A stretch of DNA of 64,000 bases, from assembly GCA_947652115.1 (NCBI GenBank), contig OX393566.1, positions 14,602,325 to 14,666,324 of the forward strand. The letters are read 5' to 3'. The notes below the pieces were generated by a model. The model was not told the origin of the DNA, ran no database searches, and saw only the letters and a program-made list of their open reading frames with translations. Of this stretch, positions 18,467-30,700 are shown one piece after another. Each line of letters starts with the position of its first letter. Position 1 is the first letter of the stretch. A program made the position numbers and the translations under genes. The DNA comes from Blastomussa wellsi (taxonomy: Eukaryota; Cnidaria; Anthozoa; Scleractinia; Plerogyridae).

Positions 18467-21315
18467 GTGATGGGCGTGGACTCCCTGAAGTTCATTTCTT
18501 TAAATGTGAGGGGCATTAGTAATTTTCAGAAAAGAAAAACGATCTATACTTGGTGTCGGAAGAAAAATGCTGACTTTTCCTTTTTACAGGAAACCCATTC
18601 CCAAGAAAAATTAGAAAGACAATGGAAAAATGAATGGGGGCCGAGACTATTATGTCACACGGAAGTTCTAATTCATGTGGTGTTGCAATCTTGATCAGGA
18701 AAGGTGTTGATTGTACCATCCACTCCAAAATCATAGACCCCTTGGGACGGTATATTATTTTAAAAGCCGAGGTTGAAGAAAAAATATATGTGCTGATTAA
18801 TATCTACGCACCAAACAAAGATAAAGACATCATTAGATTCTTCACCAATTTGTTAACGACGCTGAAAAAAGAAAACCTGGATGAAGAAGAAAATATCATT
18901 TTAGGAGGGGATTTTAATTGTCTGATAAATACGGTTCTTGATAAGAAAGGAGGCATACTAACGCCTAGGAAATCAGTGGTATCAATGATAAATTGCATAC
19001 AAGGCGAACTTGATTTAATCCCGGGGGGGGGGGGGGGGGGCACTTGGGTCAATTTTTGCTGGGTATGTGCCGCTGGCCTCTCAGGACCCCTACCCCATTA
19101 TAGTCTATTCTGTGGCCAATTACAGACCCCCCATCTTAGTCACTTTTGGGCGGTTTCTCATTTTTTTCACAACACCGCTACTGAAAATATGCATGCGATA
19201 AAAGCTAATCCCGAAAATGTGTGACCCCATTCTAGTAACTCGTCTAAAAATGTAACCCCATTATAGTCAATCCAGTCGTGAAAATGTGACCCCATCCAGC
19301 GGCACATCCCCATTAGCCCCTTATAAGGGAGTACCCCCCCCCCCCCCCCCGGGGATTTAATAGATATCTGGAGAGTGAAAAACCCTGACACAAAAAGCTA
19401 CACCTGGAGTCAAAGCTCTCCAATGATATTTTGCCGTCTGGACTACTGGCTGATTTCTAATAATTTACATGACTTAATTACGTCAACAGATATAATTCCA
19501 GCTATCAAAACAGATCATTCAGCAATGTCTTTAAAATTAAATAGTAATGACAATCAAATGAAAGGCCCTGGGCTTTGGAAAATGAATTGTGCTCTCTTGG
19601 AAGATGAGGATTATGTTAATGATGTTAAATCCAAAGTACCAATTTGGCTAACCGAAGGTTGTAAGGAGTTGGGATTACCATCGGAGGGGATGAAACAAAA
19701 CTCCTACAATATGCAGATGATACAACGGCTGTCCTTTCTGATATTAATTCCGCTCTCATTCTTTTCAAGTTACTTGATGATTTTAAAAAATTGTCAGGTT
19801 TAGCCATTAATCCCACCAAAACGGAAGGAATGTGGATTGGATCCTCTAGAGAAAATAAAACAAAACCTTTTGGAATTAAATGGCCCAATGAACCAATCAA
19901 AGCCCTGGGGGTTTACTATTCTTATGATCTAAAATTACTTCACGAAAAGAATTTTATTGAAAAACTTGATACTATAAAGAAACTTATAAATATTTGGTCT
20001 TCGAGAGGTCTTTCCTTGTATGGAAAGGTGACTATAATAAAATCTTTGATTATCCCAAAGTTTGTTTATGTATCGTCACTGTTACCCACTCCCAAGGAAG
20101 CTATTAAACAACTGAATCAACTGTTATGTAAATTTCTATGGAAAGGCGTCGATAAAGTAACCCGCTTATCAGTAATAAACGAATACGAAAAAGGTGGGTT
20201 AAAAATGATTGACTTCGAAACTATGATAAAATCTTTAAGATTAACCTGGCTAAAGAGGATCTTTGGTGTGAATGATGGTACATGGAAAAGTTATATTCAA
20301 CAATTACTGAAACGTCATGGAGGGTTTTTTTTTATTTCACTGTAATTATGATGTAAAAGATTTCTCCATTTCCTCTAAGTTCTATGGCGAACTACTCCAG
20401 TGGTGGTCTGATTTTCGAACAGAATTTGATGAAGGGAAAGACTGGCAAAATATAATATGGAATAATAAAGACATCCGTATCAACAACAAGCCCGTTTTTT
20501 ACAAAAACTTTTTCGAGTCTGGCTTTATTTATGTGAAAGATCTCTTATTTGATTTAAATAACATAGACTCTTATAACGTCATTTCAAATAAGATCGACAA
20601 AACAAACTTTTTAGTTTGGGCAGGTCTACGGCACTCTATACCGTCCAGTTTAAAAACAAACAACAACACTCTATTGGCAATCGCCCCCTCTTTGTCAATC
20701 AACAACAAGGACTTTGACGTTTTGGAAAAGACATCAAAAGATTATTACAATTTGCTCTTAAGTATAAAAGCACAATTTCCTAACAACTCGTTAGCTTTAA
20801 GACGTGATTTTAACTTAAACGAAGAACAATTAAAAAAAGTGTTTATCTTGCCTCGTACAGTGAGCTTTGAACCATATGTTAGAGCCTTCCAATACAAGGT
20901 CCTTAACTCCATATTATTCACTAACACTAAATTATTAAAGATAGGTTTCATTGCAGAAGACAAATGTTCCTTCTGTAAGGCTAAACCAGAAACTTTAAAC
21001 CATCTTCTTTTTGAATGTATACACTCGAATCGCTTTTGGAAAGAGTTTGAAATTTATTTTTACTCCCTTTCAAAAGAATTTGTACACCTTACCATCAAAG
21101 ACATTTTTGTAGGTATTATAATCACAGAATGCCCTTTACTTAATTACTTATTATTGATAGGAAAAATATACTTATGGGATTGCAGAAGAACTCAAATATT
21201 ACCTAGTATAACTGGCTTCAAGTTAAAGGTTAAAGTCAAATTTGAAACGGAAAAATACGTTTCTATGAAGAACAACAGTCTTGACAGATTTAATAAAAAA
21301 TGGTTGATAACGTGA
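18467..21315 (+). pseudogene. LINE ORF2: endonuclease and truncated reverse transcriptase
   Basis: It starts at 18467-18470 with LKFISLNVRGI, an AP-endonuclease-type beginning. It continues after a frameshift near 18650 with VLINIYAPNKDKD and ILGGDFNC (about 18895-18925), and past the MITE with YTWSQSSP and CRLDYWLIS. After about 19670 the sequence jumps to the RT palm, with QYADDTTAV around 19706-19732. About 400 residues of RT fingers and palm expected in an L1-type ORF2 are therefore missing. The thumb region follows (SGLAINPTKTEGMW, LSLYGKVTIIKS), then a frameshift at a T-run near 20325, and a C-terminal zinc knuckle, CSFCKAKPETLNHLLFEC (about 20960-21015). It ends at 21315 and is not functional. 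Confidence 0.8.
19020..19353. mobile_element. 334-bp MITE with poly-G/poly-C termini and 8-bp target duplication
   Basis: The 8-mer gatttaat flanks the insert (19012-19019 and 19354-19361). The element begins CCC followed by a run of 18 G and ends with a run of about 18 C plus GGG, so its ends are inverted repeats dominated by homopolymer. Subterminal segments also pair (ccgctggcctct versus agcggcacat). No coding frame is present. An 8-bp duplication is typical of hAT or P elements. Removing it restores the LINE ORF2 frame across the site. Confidence 0.9.
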
Positions 21316-21569
21316 TTAACATCACACTTATTAAATGTTTAAGCTAGTTTTTAAGAAATCTGGCTACATACGTAGTTTGTTGAATTTGTGGTGAACAGTG
21401 TTAGGTAAAATCAATCTTTATGTAACACCCAGTAATAATCAACACATTTTAATGTTTTGTAAGTAATATTGTTAACGCGTAACATAAGTAGTGTATTGTT
21501 TTAATATGTCACGTAATCAAAGTAAAATGTCACGTAATTAAAGTATCATTAATTAAAAAAAAAATTGAC

Positions 21570-23040
21570 GGTTTGATTATTCTCTTATAAACTGCCAGTT
21601 CTCCGTCAATGTTTTTCTTCAAAATTTGAACATCCAGAAACGTGAAATCCGAACAGTATGTGACACTCAGCACGCCCCGATAAACAAGGCGGGTCATATA
21701 AACTAATATATATACCGAAATGGTTGGTGGAATGTTTCAAAATTTAGAGAAAAGTTAGTTAGGGGCAGGGGGTTGTCTAGATCTAGAGGACCAGAGACCA
21801 TTACCCTGGGTGCCAGAGGCTTTTCATGCTCAGTTTCCGGTCTTTGTTTTGACCCACTCGTGGTGGCAAAGCAAAGTTTACCCCATGCCGCGATAAACCT
21901 CTGTTACTCAGACCGTGTAAACGTGGTCAAATATTTGATGGATCATTTTTCCTGGGTGCCAGAGGATTTTTATTTTTGTGATAAGCCCACATAATAATCC
22001 CGCTTTATTTAATCATATGGTATTAAAATCCTGGTATATCATATCAGTGGGCGGTGGGCTTCTTTGCTGACTAAAAGCTCTCGGTATAGACCAAATGATT
22101 TAGTGTTTTGAGCACCAAACGGTAAAAGAAATGTACAAAGAAAGGTGATTGTCCTAACTGGAAAATTTTTGTTCGTCCACCTAGCCTCCTTCGCAGACGT
22201 CTTAGGGCTCAGCCGTTCTGGTCTGCGCCCTGTGCAGATCCCTGTCACAGACCAGAACAATCGTGGGCCGGTGAAGACAAATTTGATGAAGGAGAAATGG
22301 CACAAAACGAAAACGGCAAGCCAAAAAAATGTCTACGATGAAGGCGATCCGGGCGGCACGCCCCCACCAAAAATTACAAGGAGTACCCCCTCCCCTTCCC
22401 CCGGAGCCTGGTTATAAAGTTTTTGTTCTAATGTCCATGTCATTGTGCCAAATGCCATCAAATACACGAACAAATTTGATAAAAATATTCCAAAGAACAA
22501 GATAACAAGGTATTTTGGGTAAGCAGTGCAGGATTACACGGATGGAAGTGGATAGCAATTCACCATTTCTGGACAGGATGTCTAGCAATCCAAACTGAAA
22601 TTTTAAATCTTCTTTTCTTCTCAGTTGACATTTCTTTGCTTTCACCACTTTTAGCATTTTTCTCCTTCTATTGCAAGACAATAAAGCATGATTACAGCAA
22701 GCTACAGGCCATACTTTTTAAAATATGATAAAAATAATTACACAAGATCAGCTTTGACTCGGTCAGCGGGGACATTTTTCCATATAGATGATTAGTAAAA
22801 CGTGCCCTGGGGAGAGGGTAACCCTATTACCGGGGAAAATTCTGCATAATATACGGAAGAGGAATACGGCAGAGGAAAATCATTTCAGAATGTTCACATG
22901 GAAGATGCATAAGAAATTTAATTAGATTACATATGTATAAAAACATGCACGAAAAAATTACAATTTTTTAAATAAAAACAAACAAACAAACATAGAAAGG
23001 AAATTAAGAAAAAGAAGTGAATATGGAAAACATTTCACAA
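21570..23040. other. Non-coding repeats between LINE and host gene
   Basis: No gene is seen. About 21795-21990 contains a duplicated phrase, cctgggtgccagagg (21807 and 21954), that looks like part of a dispersed repeat. About 22180-22290 has a short inverted pair, ggtctgcgccctgtgcag / ctgtcacagacc. The rest is AT-rich. Confidence 0.4.
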
Positions 23041-23044
23041 TAAA

Positions 23045-23180
23045 GAATTGCGACAAAGCATTTCTTATAAACATTATAAAATTTAAAAAGCTAAAAAGCT
23101 AACATGTTGAATTAAAACCGGTTTTAATTCAGCCTTTTTTAAAGTTTATAATGTTTATAAGAAATGTTCTGTCGCAATTC
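23045..23180. repeat. Fold-back repeat downstream of the host gene
   Basis: Arm gaattgcgacaaagcatttc followed by ttataaacattataaa (23045-23080) pairs with tttataatgtttataagaaa followed by tgttctgtcgcaattc (23145-23180) with few mismatches. A perfect 22-bp palindrome (gaattaaaacc / ggttttaattc, 23109-23130) sits at the centre. It lies 44 bp past the stop codon of the zinc-knuckle gene, so it would be in its 3' UTR or flank. It is probably a small fold-back MITE. Confidence 0.85.
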
Positions 23181-23223
23181 TTCAGTGAGAAAGGAAATTA
23201 AAACAAATTAAGGACGCCACCAT

Positions 23224-26200
23224 TTAAGAAAACTTTGAATAACTTTGGTCGTGGCAATAGTGATTGTGGACTATCACCACGCCCTTCTCAGCTTCTTCTG
23301 TTTTATCGATGTTTTCTCTTCGCCTCCGGCGAATCTTTGCCGAAGGGCAATCTCTGGCCTTGTGGCCTTGGCCACGACAATTGAAGCATCTGACTATAAA
23401 GTAAAACAAAAAATGTAATATAAGTTCCAATGTGTAATAGAAGATGAAATTCTCTTGGGCATAGCTAGAGCACAACGTTTGCACTCAGCCTTAGAGTGTG
23501 AGCACCCTCTTTAGTGTTTTTTTGCGAAAACTCAAGTCAAAAACATGAATACGAATGATGCAAATAAAGATCGAGCAGTTATCTATTACATACAAATAAC
23601 ACTTATAAGGTAAAATGCTAACCTTTTCTCATTCGGAGTCTGTTCCTGAGGTCTATTTGTTCACCTGTTGAGAAAAATACACAAAATAAAGACAACAATG
23701 GATTCCCAATCCCAATGATGCCCGTGTCATCAGTATAGCTTCCTTGGAATTATACAATCGTAATATTGATGCCGACTGGAAAAGAAGTTGTATGTATTTA
23801 CTTTGACTATGAGTGTAAAAGTCAGAGAAATTCTCATCCACTTCCATTACTTCCCAATATTCCTGCAAGTTCGTTTGCAAACGTTCCAGATATTATGCTT
23901 TGTTATTAATTCACGAAGTTACCAATATTTTAACATACAATGTCATTTTTCGACACTTCAAATTCTTTTGGCTATCATCGAAGATTTTTCCGCACAAGAG
24001 AAAGCCGAAAAATTGTTCAACAATTATTTAACGACCGGATACCATTTACCTTCGCGCAGCCGACGCAGATTTTGGCCATCCTCTCCTTGGTCCACGCGTG
24101 CAATGTTTTCTAAAAAAAGGGTTGATAAAAGCAGTTTAGTAAAAAAAGGGTTGATAAAAGCAGTTTAGAATAAAACGAGAAAAAAAAATAAACGGGTCAA
24201 CTTTCACCGAGAAATATTTTCCAAGACAGACAATCAAACAATAATGCTAAGTGAACAATTCTACTATGATGGAGTTTTGTTTGGAGCAGATTTGACGTTG
24301 AGGCGTAACCGAGTTAACTTAAGTTATGCGTTGGATGCAATTCGGTCCGCGAGGCCTTATTTATGATAACGTACCTTCTTCGTTGTCAAAGCGACGTGTA
24401 TTGTACAGCGTGCGCCTCGCTTTGCGGCGAACGCGGTCACGTCTCTTGCGTCTCTCTTCTTTCTCTCTTCTTTCTTCGCTACTATCTAAACCGGGGATAA
24501 CAAAATTCAATCACGTTACAAACAAACAGTACTTGATATATGCTAAGAGTTTGAAGTTACGTTTGTTTCATACATAGCAACTCTTAAATTTATGCGCGCA
24601 ATCAATACATAATGGCTTTGAGAAAACTTCAGGGAACTAACTTTCAATGAAAGCGAATCAATTACCTAACCTTTCAATGGCGTTTGAGCGATTTTCCTGG
24701 CCTTAGATTAGTTAAATGGCAATAAAGAAGCAACAGAACTCGCTCTCCAACAATTAATAAGGACGCGGCGTACGCCACGTGAGCAATATCAAAATCAGTC
24801 ATTTCACACCATGTTTTCGTGAAAGGAAGTGGGAATTCCATGACTTTTCATTGATCATTTCATTTCATCATTTTTCATCATTTATTGGAATATCTAATAT
24901 AATACAAATTTACAGATTTGTACAACTTGCATATAGCAAAGCTAATCGAGGCGGGTTGTACAACTTACAATGAAATTTAGCAAAAATACTAAATTAATAT
25001 TAAAATTAGGTAAATGAATAAAATAAATAAGTAAATAAATAAATATAAATAGGTATACACATATACAAATACACATATACAAATAGCTAGGATTTACAAA
25101 ACATGAGAAATTAATAATAATAATGGCTATTGAGTTTAATTAGTAATAATTAGTAATTTTTAACATTAAAGTAGAGACATCAACATAATCATCCTCACTG
25201 CCAAGTACCGCAAGTAAAAATTGATGAATTTTATTTTTGAAAGGTTTTTTTCTAAATTTACGTAATTCAGGTTTCAGACAATTCCACAATTTAGCTCCGA
25301 AAATAGAAAACGAATTAAGTTGAATTCTCAGCCTTGATTTATTAACGTATAGATTACCAGCATCAGAGAATCTAGTGTTATGTGTATGAACGTCAGATGA
25401 ACAAGTAAAAAGATCGCAGATATTCTGAGGCGCAGAATTGGTAGATATGTCGTGCATAAGAGAACACACTGTTTCAAACTAAAGCATATTAAGGGGTAAG
25501 ACATTAGCAGAGACAAATAAAGGAATAGCATGAGATCTGTTACCAGCATAGAACATTAGCCGAAGAGCTCGTTTTTGTAAGATAAAGACCTTCCTCAAAT
25601 AGACCTGTGCAGCCTGGCCCCAGGCAGCAATTCCGTAGTATGTATATGGAAAAATCAGAGAATGATAAATTTGGATTAAAGTATTCAGAGGGACAGAGTG
25701 TCTTAATCGTGATATGATTCCAACAACCCTGCTAATTTTAGAAGCAATGTAATCGATATGATATTTCCAAGTTAAGTTTTTGTAGATGAGCACACCCAGG
25801 AATTTTACATAATCTTTACATTCAAGAGAAGTATCACTATTTGAAGCATTATTGTATATCCTTATATTAATCTGATAGCTAAGCTTCTTTTGTGATGGTC
25901 TAAATATAACAAAATTGGACTTTTTTACATTTAAGGTCAGCTTATTAGCATTCAACCAGTTACAAACTTTCTGCAATTCGATGTTGATTACACTTTCTAA
26001 TGACTTCAAATCCTTGTCAGCATACAGCAGGTTTGTATCATCAGCGAATAAATAAAAAGAAAGCTTCTTAGAAGAATTATAGATATCATTAATATAAATC
26101 AGGAAAAGTAGAGGGCCTAGAACAGAGCCTTGTGGGACCCCAGTTAGCACATTTCTTTTTGATGATATTTGATTATCAATTTGAGTAGTTTGAACACGGC

Positions 26201-26867
26201 CATTTAAGTAGGATGAAAACCATTCGTTTACCGGACCCCTTATACTGTAATGATATAGCTTGCTCAAAAGAATTGAATGATCCACAGTATCAAAAGCCTT
26301 TTTAAAGTCGAGGAAAATACCGCACGTGAACAATTTGTTATCCATATTGCTTTGAATGGAATTAACAATATCCAAAATTGCATGCTGAGCTGATTTTGCC
26401 AAACATCTAAAAATTTTCTGAATTTTCAAAGACGCCCAAAAATATGGATTTTCTGGTTAATTCACAAAAATTATCGTCGGTAAAATATACTTTATATTTC
26501 AATCATTCCTGTTGTTAGGAAAACTTTTAGTTAAGAAGGTAAAAGCTAAATATTTTTAGCAAGACCATAACTTGACAGATTATGGTGATCGGACTTTTCC
26601 GTGCGATGTTAGCATTCTAGAGTTTAGATGAATGAAAGTTTTAGACTCAAAAACTTGCGGTTTGGCAGATACGGAGGAACGTTGACAAACAAACAACTCA
26701 AGCAAAATTTAGATAACTCACAGAACATGATCCAGAATTCGAATAACATAAAATGCTGATTGGATCCAAAAATACTTCGCACAACTCAGTTCAGAGAGAA
26801 ACTGAAAAGACTGAAAATAGCTATGTGGCTAACACTCACCTCTATCTCTTGATCTGTCAAGAGGCAT
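23224..26867 (-). CDS. Spliced host gene: 136-residue Arg-rich CCHC zinc-knuckle protein
   Basis: Five exons on the minus strand: 26840-26867 (MPLDRSRDR), 24375-24485, 24050-24109, 23623-23664 and 23224-23393. Every intron starts GT, ends AG and is phase 1. The lengths sum to 411 nt, i.e. 136 codons plus TAA, with no internal stop. The protein has a short RS-like start, a highly basic/acidic repeat-like helix (about residues 10-46, RREKEERRKRRDRVRRKARR), a Glu/Leu-rich linker, one zinc knuckle CFNCRGQGHKARDC (CX2CX4HX4C, about residues 83-96), an Arg patch (IRRRRRE) and a C-terminal HNHYCHDQ. Composition suggests a nuclear RNA-binding or splicing-associated factor (inference; family not recognised). 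A LINE lies in intron 1 on the same strand. A possible alternative or extra exon lies near 24660-24710. Confidence 0.8.
25010..26430 (-). mobile_element. 5'-truncated Jockey/CR1-like LINE in intron 1 of the zinc-knuckle gene
   Basis: The minus strand from 26429 encodes reverse transcriptase: GIFLDFKKAFDTVDHSILL (palm motif A), GVPQGSVLGPLLFLIYINDI, the catalytic YLFADDTNLLYAD (about 26055-26020) and a thumb ending ILQKRALRLMFYAGN. A single in-frame TAG (25479-25481) separates this from the conserved tail (HTHNTRFSDAGNLYVNKSRL, 25140-25469), which is otherwise in the same frame. The endonuclease and N-terminal RT are absent, as is usual for 5' truncation. An AT-rich tail with AAAT-type repeats at 25010-25060 marks the 3' side. 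It has the same orientation as the host gene. Confidence 0.85.
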
Positions 26868-26881
26868 CTTAAATTCACAAT

Positions 26882-27094
26882 ACTGCAAAACAATCCAAAC
26901 ATATAATTCAGGACATATTACAAGGAAGCATGTATAGTACAAAAGCTGAGAATAAACGCAGCTATACATCTTCCATCTTACTAAACACAGCAAACGCAAA
27001 CTAAACGTAGTCTAAATCGTAAAAAATGATTTCCAGCATCATCCGAAGTGCATAGAGCAAACGAATCTTAGTAATTTCAACAACAACAAGCGAA
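26882..27094. promoter_or_regulatory. Presumed 5' region of the zinc-knuckle gene
   Basis: The 15 bases before the start codon follow a possible acceptor (gttttgcag|TA, at about 26882-26890), so a non-coding first exon further upstream is possible. No TATA box is obvious. The region is only about 210 bp before it meets the next MITE. The assignment rests on position. Confidence 0.25.
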
Positions 27095-27346
27095 GGCTAC
27101 GTCCACACTAAGCCGGATAAATTTGAAAACGGCGTTTTCGCTTCGAAAGCAGATGAAATGTTTTCTGTCCACATTATACCGTTTTCAAATTGTTTCACCT
27201 TCGATTTTGAAACGCTGCCTCCCTCGCAAGAAACGCTTAATACATGCAAGAACATGCCCACATTGTCCGAGCAACGCTATTCGATTGTTTTGATGTCAGC
27301 GTTTTCAAAAAGTTCTGTTTTCGCCGTCCACACTAACACACCTAGC

Positions 27347-27384
<38 letters not shown>

Positions 27385-27495
27385 AAAAAGTTCCGTTTTC
27401 GGTGACCAAAAACACAGTTTTAGTGTGGACGGAAGGCAAAACCGGAGAAAAAGAGTTGCCTTTTCAAATTTATCCAGTTTAGTGTGGACGTAGCC
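27095..27495. mobile_element. 401-bp MITE with ggctacgtccacact termini
   Basis: It starts ggctacgtccacactaa followed by ccggataaatttgaaaac and ends with the reverse complement (tttcaaatttatccagttta then gtgtggacgtagcc). Internally it is built of repeated gcgttttc / cgttttcaaa motifs. There is no coding frame. A flanking target duplication was not clear, so the superfamily is unassigned. Confidence 0.85.
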
Positions 27496-27570
27496 TACTA
27501 TAAAACGCAGAAGGAAACTTACCGATTATAACTCTCTTCACGCACTATCCGGCACCAACTGCAGTAAAAA

Positions 27571-27716
27571 TGTAACACTACTAACGACACAACTAGACTC
27601 CAAAACGGTTTGTAATTCTTCATGAACACAACTTACAAGTACGTCTACAAGCACGCCTTCGCGAGACGACTTACTGCGTATGTCCGACCTAACTTGGGCT
27701 CAGGCCCCACACTACA
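27571..27716 (-). repeat. 3' LTR of Gypsy element
   Basis: Reads tgtaacactactaacgacac at its low-coordinate end and ccccacactaca at its high-coordinate end (TG...CA on both strands). Partner of 34050-34195. Confidence 0.95.
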
Positions 27717-27729
27717 CTACCCCCTCCCG
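27717..27729 (-). other. Polypurine tract of Gypsy element
   Basis: On the minus strand a GGGAGGGG run ends four bases before the 3' LTR. This is the expected position for plus-strand DNA priming. Confidence 0.7.
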
Positions 27730-27791
27730 TATAAGGACAGAGGATAGAGAATGAGTTTTCAAATGTTAATAAGTAACTGTGTTATCAAGAG

Positions 27792-30700
27792 TTAATAAGC
27801 AACTGTTCCAACAAGAGTAAACGGCCACGACGGGTAAACAACAACTGTTCTAACATAGTTCTGGAGCCACGATGGCTCCCTTCGTTCACGTCTTGGTCTA
27901 ACTGGAACTTGACTCATCTCATCATTCACCGAAGAGATGTCCAGCTGGTCAGGTACATCAGCAGGCTGTGCAACTGGGCCAAGAGTACCACTCGCGTCCT
28001 GAACCTGAGGCGTTTCATGACCGACTGTAGCCTGAACCACAGGATTTTCCAGCCATTCCAAGTTGACCCCACCAGTATCATCAGCCCCTCCCTGGGCCTG
28101 ATTTGGCTGCGGCACCTCTCTCAATCTCTCTGATCGAGCCGCTTCTCTAGAAGTGGGGGCCTCTGGTGGTGTAAGACACGGTTTCAGGTAATTGAAATGG
28201 ACCACTTTCCTCCTGCGTCGCTCGCCGGCTTTCCTCTTCTCCTCCTCGATGCGATAGGTAACATCAGACAGGGCTGTCACAACCTTCCAAGGACCACACC
28301 AAGGTTTCAGGAATTTCTTCCTCCTTGACCCGGTTCGGTTTCGATACCAGACTCGGTCTCCTACATGAAACCGCTGACCGTGGCATTTGGTGTCGTAATA
28401 AGCTTTCTGAGTTTTCTGTGCCCGCTTGAGGTTCTCTCTCGCTAAGCGTTCTGTCTCCTCTCGTTGTTTCTTCTGTTGAACAACATAATCAGGATAAGAC
28501 TGTCCCCTTCCCTGGGGTGGTGACGTCGCAAGCTTCAGGACTGCGTCAAGAGGCAAAATAGCTTCCCTGCCAAACATTAGACGGTAAGGGGTAAAACCAG
28601 TCGACTCATGAACACTGGTATTGTACGCAAGGACTGCTTTTGGTACAAAGTCTGCCCAGTCCCGGCGATGATCGGAAATCAATTTGCACAAAATCTTCAC
28701 CAGTGATTTGTTTAGTCGCTCCACTTGACCATCCCCTTGGGGATGATATGGAGTTGTTCGAGTTTTCGCTGCATCAACTAAATCACACAGTCCCTTGAAG
28801 ACAGCTCCGTCCACATTGGCTCCCTGGTCCGAATGTAAACCCTCAAAGCAGCCGAACCGGCATATGTACTCGTCCATCACTTTCTTTGCAAGCGTTACTG
28901 CTGAAGTGTTTCTTACTGGGAAGGCTTGGGCAAATTTAGTGAAGTGATCAGAAACCACCAGCAGCCACTCATGACCCGAGCTTGACCTTGGCGTAGGTCC
29001 AACAATGTCTATGGCAACTCTTTGCAAGGGGTGACCCGACTTGATGTTGATAAGCGGTGCTTTAGGTAACCTGTTGGGGTCATTAACTTCAGCACATGGA
29101 CCGCACCTTCTAATGTGACTTTCAACATCCTTACGCATGCCATGCCAGTAAAATCTCCTTCGTACCTTCTCCAAAGTTTTTGACACAACAAGGTGACCAG
29201 CTGAAGGACTATCATGAAGGGCATGCAACACTTTAGGCACAAGGCTTTCTGGCAGACAAACTTGCTGGAAGATATCTTCACCTGTCGTTTCATTTTCCCA
29301 GGGTCTGAAAACCAGACCATCCTTTAGAAACAGCCTTCCCCCCTGAGCCCAGTACGACAGAAGTTTGCGCCCACCTCCTTCCACATCACGCCTCGCGGGT
29401 CTCGCACCAACCTTAAGCCAATTCGCAACCTGCGACAGAACAGGATCTTGTTTCAGGGTTGTCTTCATACTTTCTCTTGACAGCGGCTCTATATTGATGG
29501 ACTGGATCAACACGGCATCCTCATCCTGTTCGGCTAAGGTGGTACTTTCCCATGCCAGGCGGGAGAGTCCATCTGCATTTCCATGCGACTGTCCAGGGCG
29601 ATGTTCCACCTCAAAGTCAAAATCACTCAGCCTTTCTAGCCACCGGGCAACCTGCCCCCTAGGGCTCTTGAAATTCTTTAGCCACTGTAGAGCACTATGG
29701 TCAGTCCTAGCAAGAAATTGTCTGCCATAGAGATAAGTCTTAAAGTGTTCAGTTCCCCAGACAAGGGCTAAAAGTTCCTTCCGGGTCGTGCTGTAGTTTC
29801 TTTCGGCCTTTGATAGTGCACGTGCACCGTATGCTATAACACGCTCTTTCCCATCCTGAACCTGTGATAACACTGCTCCCAAACCACTGTCGCTGGCATC
29901 AGTGTCTAAAATGAATGGCACATCCAACTGAAGAAAAGCAAGGATGGGGGCGTTCGTCAACTTCCGCTTAATGTTCCGAAAGGCCTCTTCACAGTCGGCT
30001 GTCCACCTAAAACGTTCACCCTTTTGGGATGCACTGTGTAAAGGGGCAGCAATATCAGCATAGTTCGGCACAAATCCTCGATAGTAACCGGCCGTCCCCA
30101 GGAACGCTCTCAGCTGGCTCTCATTCTCTGGCACTGGCCACTCCTTGATGACTCTCACTTTCTCTGGATCAGTAGAAATACCATCCCTGGTCACCACATG
30201 ACCTAGCACAATCACTCGTTCTGACAATAACTTGCATTTCTTGGGGTTAATTTTCAAGCCTGCTTCAGCCAACCGCGATAAGACCAGTGACAGTCTTTCT
30301 CGATGCTCCTGTAGGGATCGACCAAAGATGACAATGTCATCTAGATATACTAGACAGTCTGACCAGCACAGACCTTTCAAAACAAGATGCATAGCCCTCA
30401 TAACACACGCCGGTGCATTTGTCAGACCAAAGCTTAACTTGCGGAATTGGTAAAGACCGTCTGGGGTTGCAAAAGCCGTCTTCTCTCGGTCTTCTTCTGC
30501 AACATCAATTTGCCAGTAACCGCGGAGCAGGTCAAGATGAGAAAACCACTGCGCACCAGCTAAACTCTCTAATATGTCACCACATCTTGGAAGCGGGTAC
30601 AAGTCTCGCTTGGTTACCTTGTTCAGAGCCCGATAATCCACACAGAAACGCTGCGTTCCATCAGCCTTGGCAACCAAAACTACTGGAGAGGACCATGGGG

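Larger units (their letters stand above)
17340..21565 (+). mobile_element. L1/Tx1-like LINE, internally deleted and interrupted
   Basis: ORF1 (coiled coil plus RRM-like) is followed by ORF2 (endonuclease, reverse transcriptase, C-terminal zinc knuckle) on the plus strand, ending near an A-run at 21554-21564. A 334-bp MITE splits the endonuclease, and most of the RT is missing between about 19670 and 19690. The order and the C-terminal CxxC...H...C knuckle fit the L1 group. Confidence 0.8.

Noticed and set aside
27158..27493. 111-codon frame within the 27.1-27.5 kb repeat
   Set aside because: It is wholly inside a MITE built from gcgttttc repeats, so it is not a gene.
27792..27950. Envelope-like gene at the 3' end of the Gypsy element
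   Set aside because: The pol frame ends 75 bp before the LTR and no signal peptide or membrane-spanning frame lies between, so it is not an errantivirus-type element.
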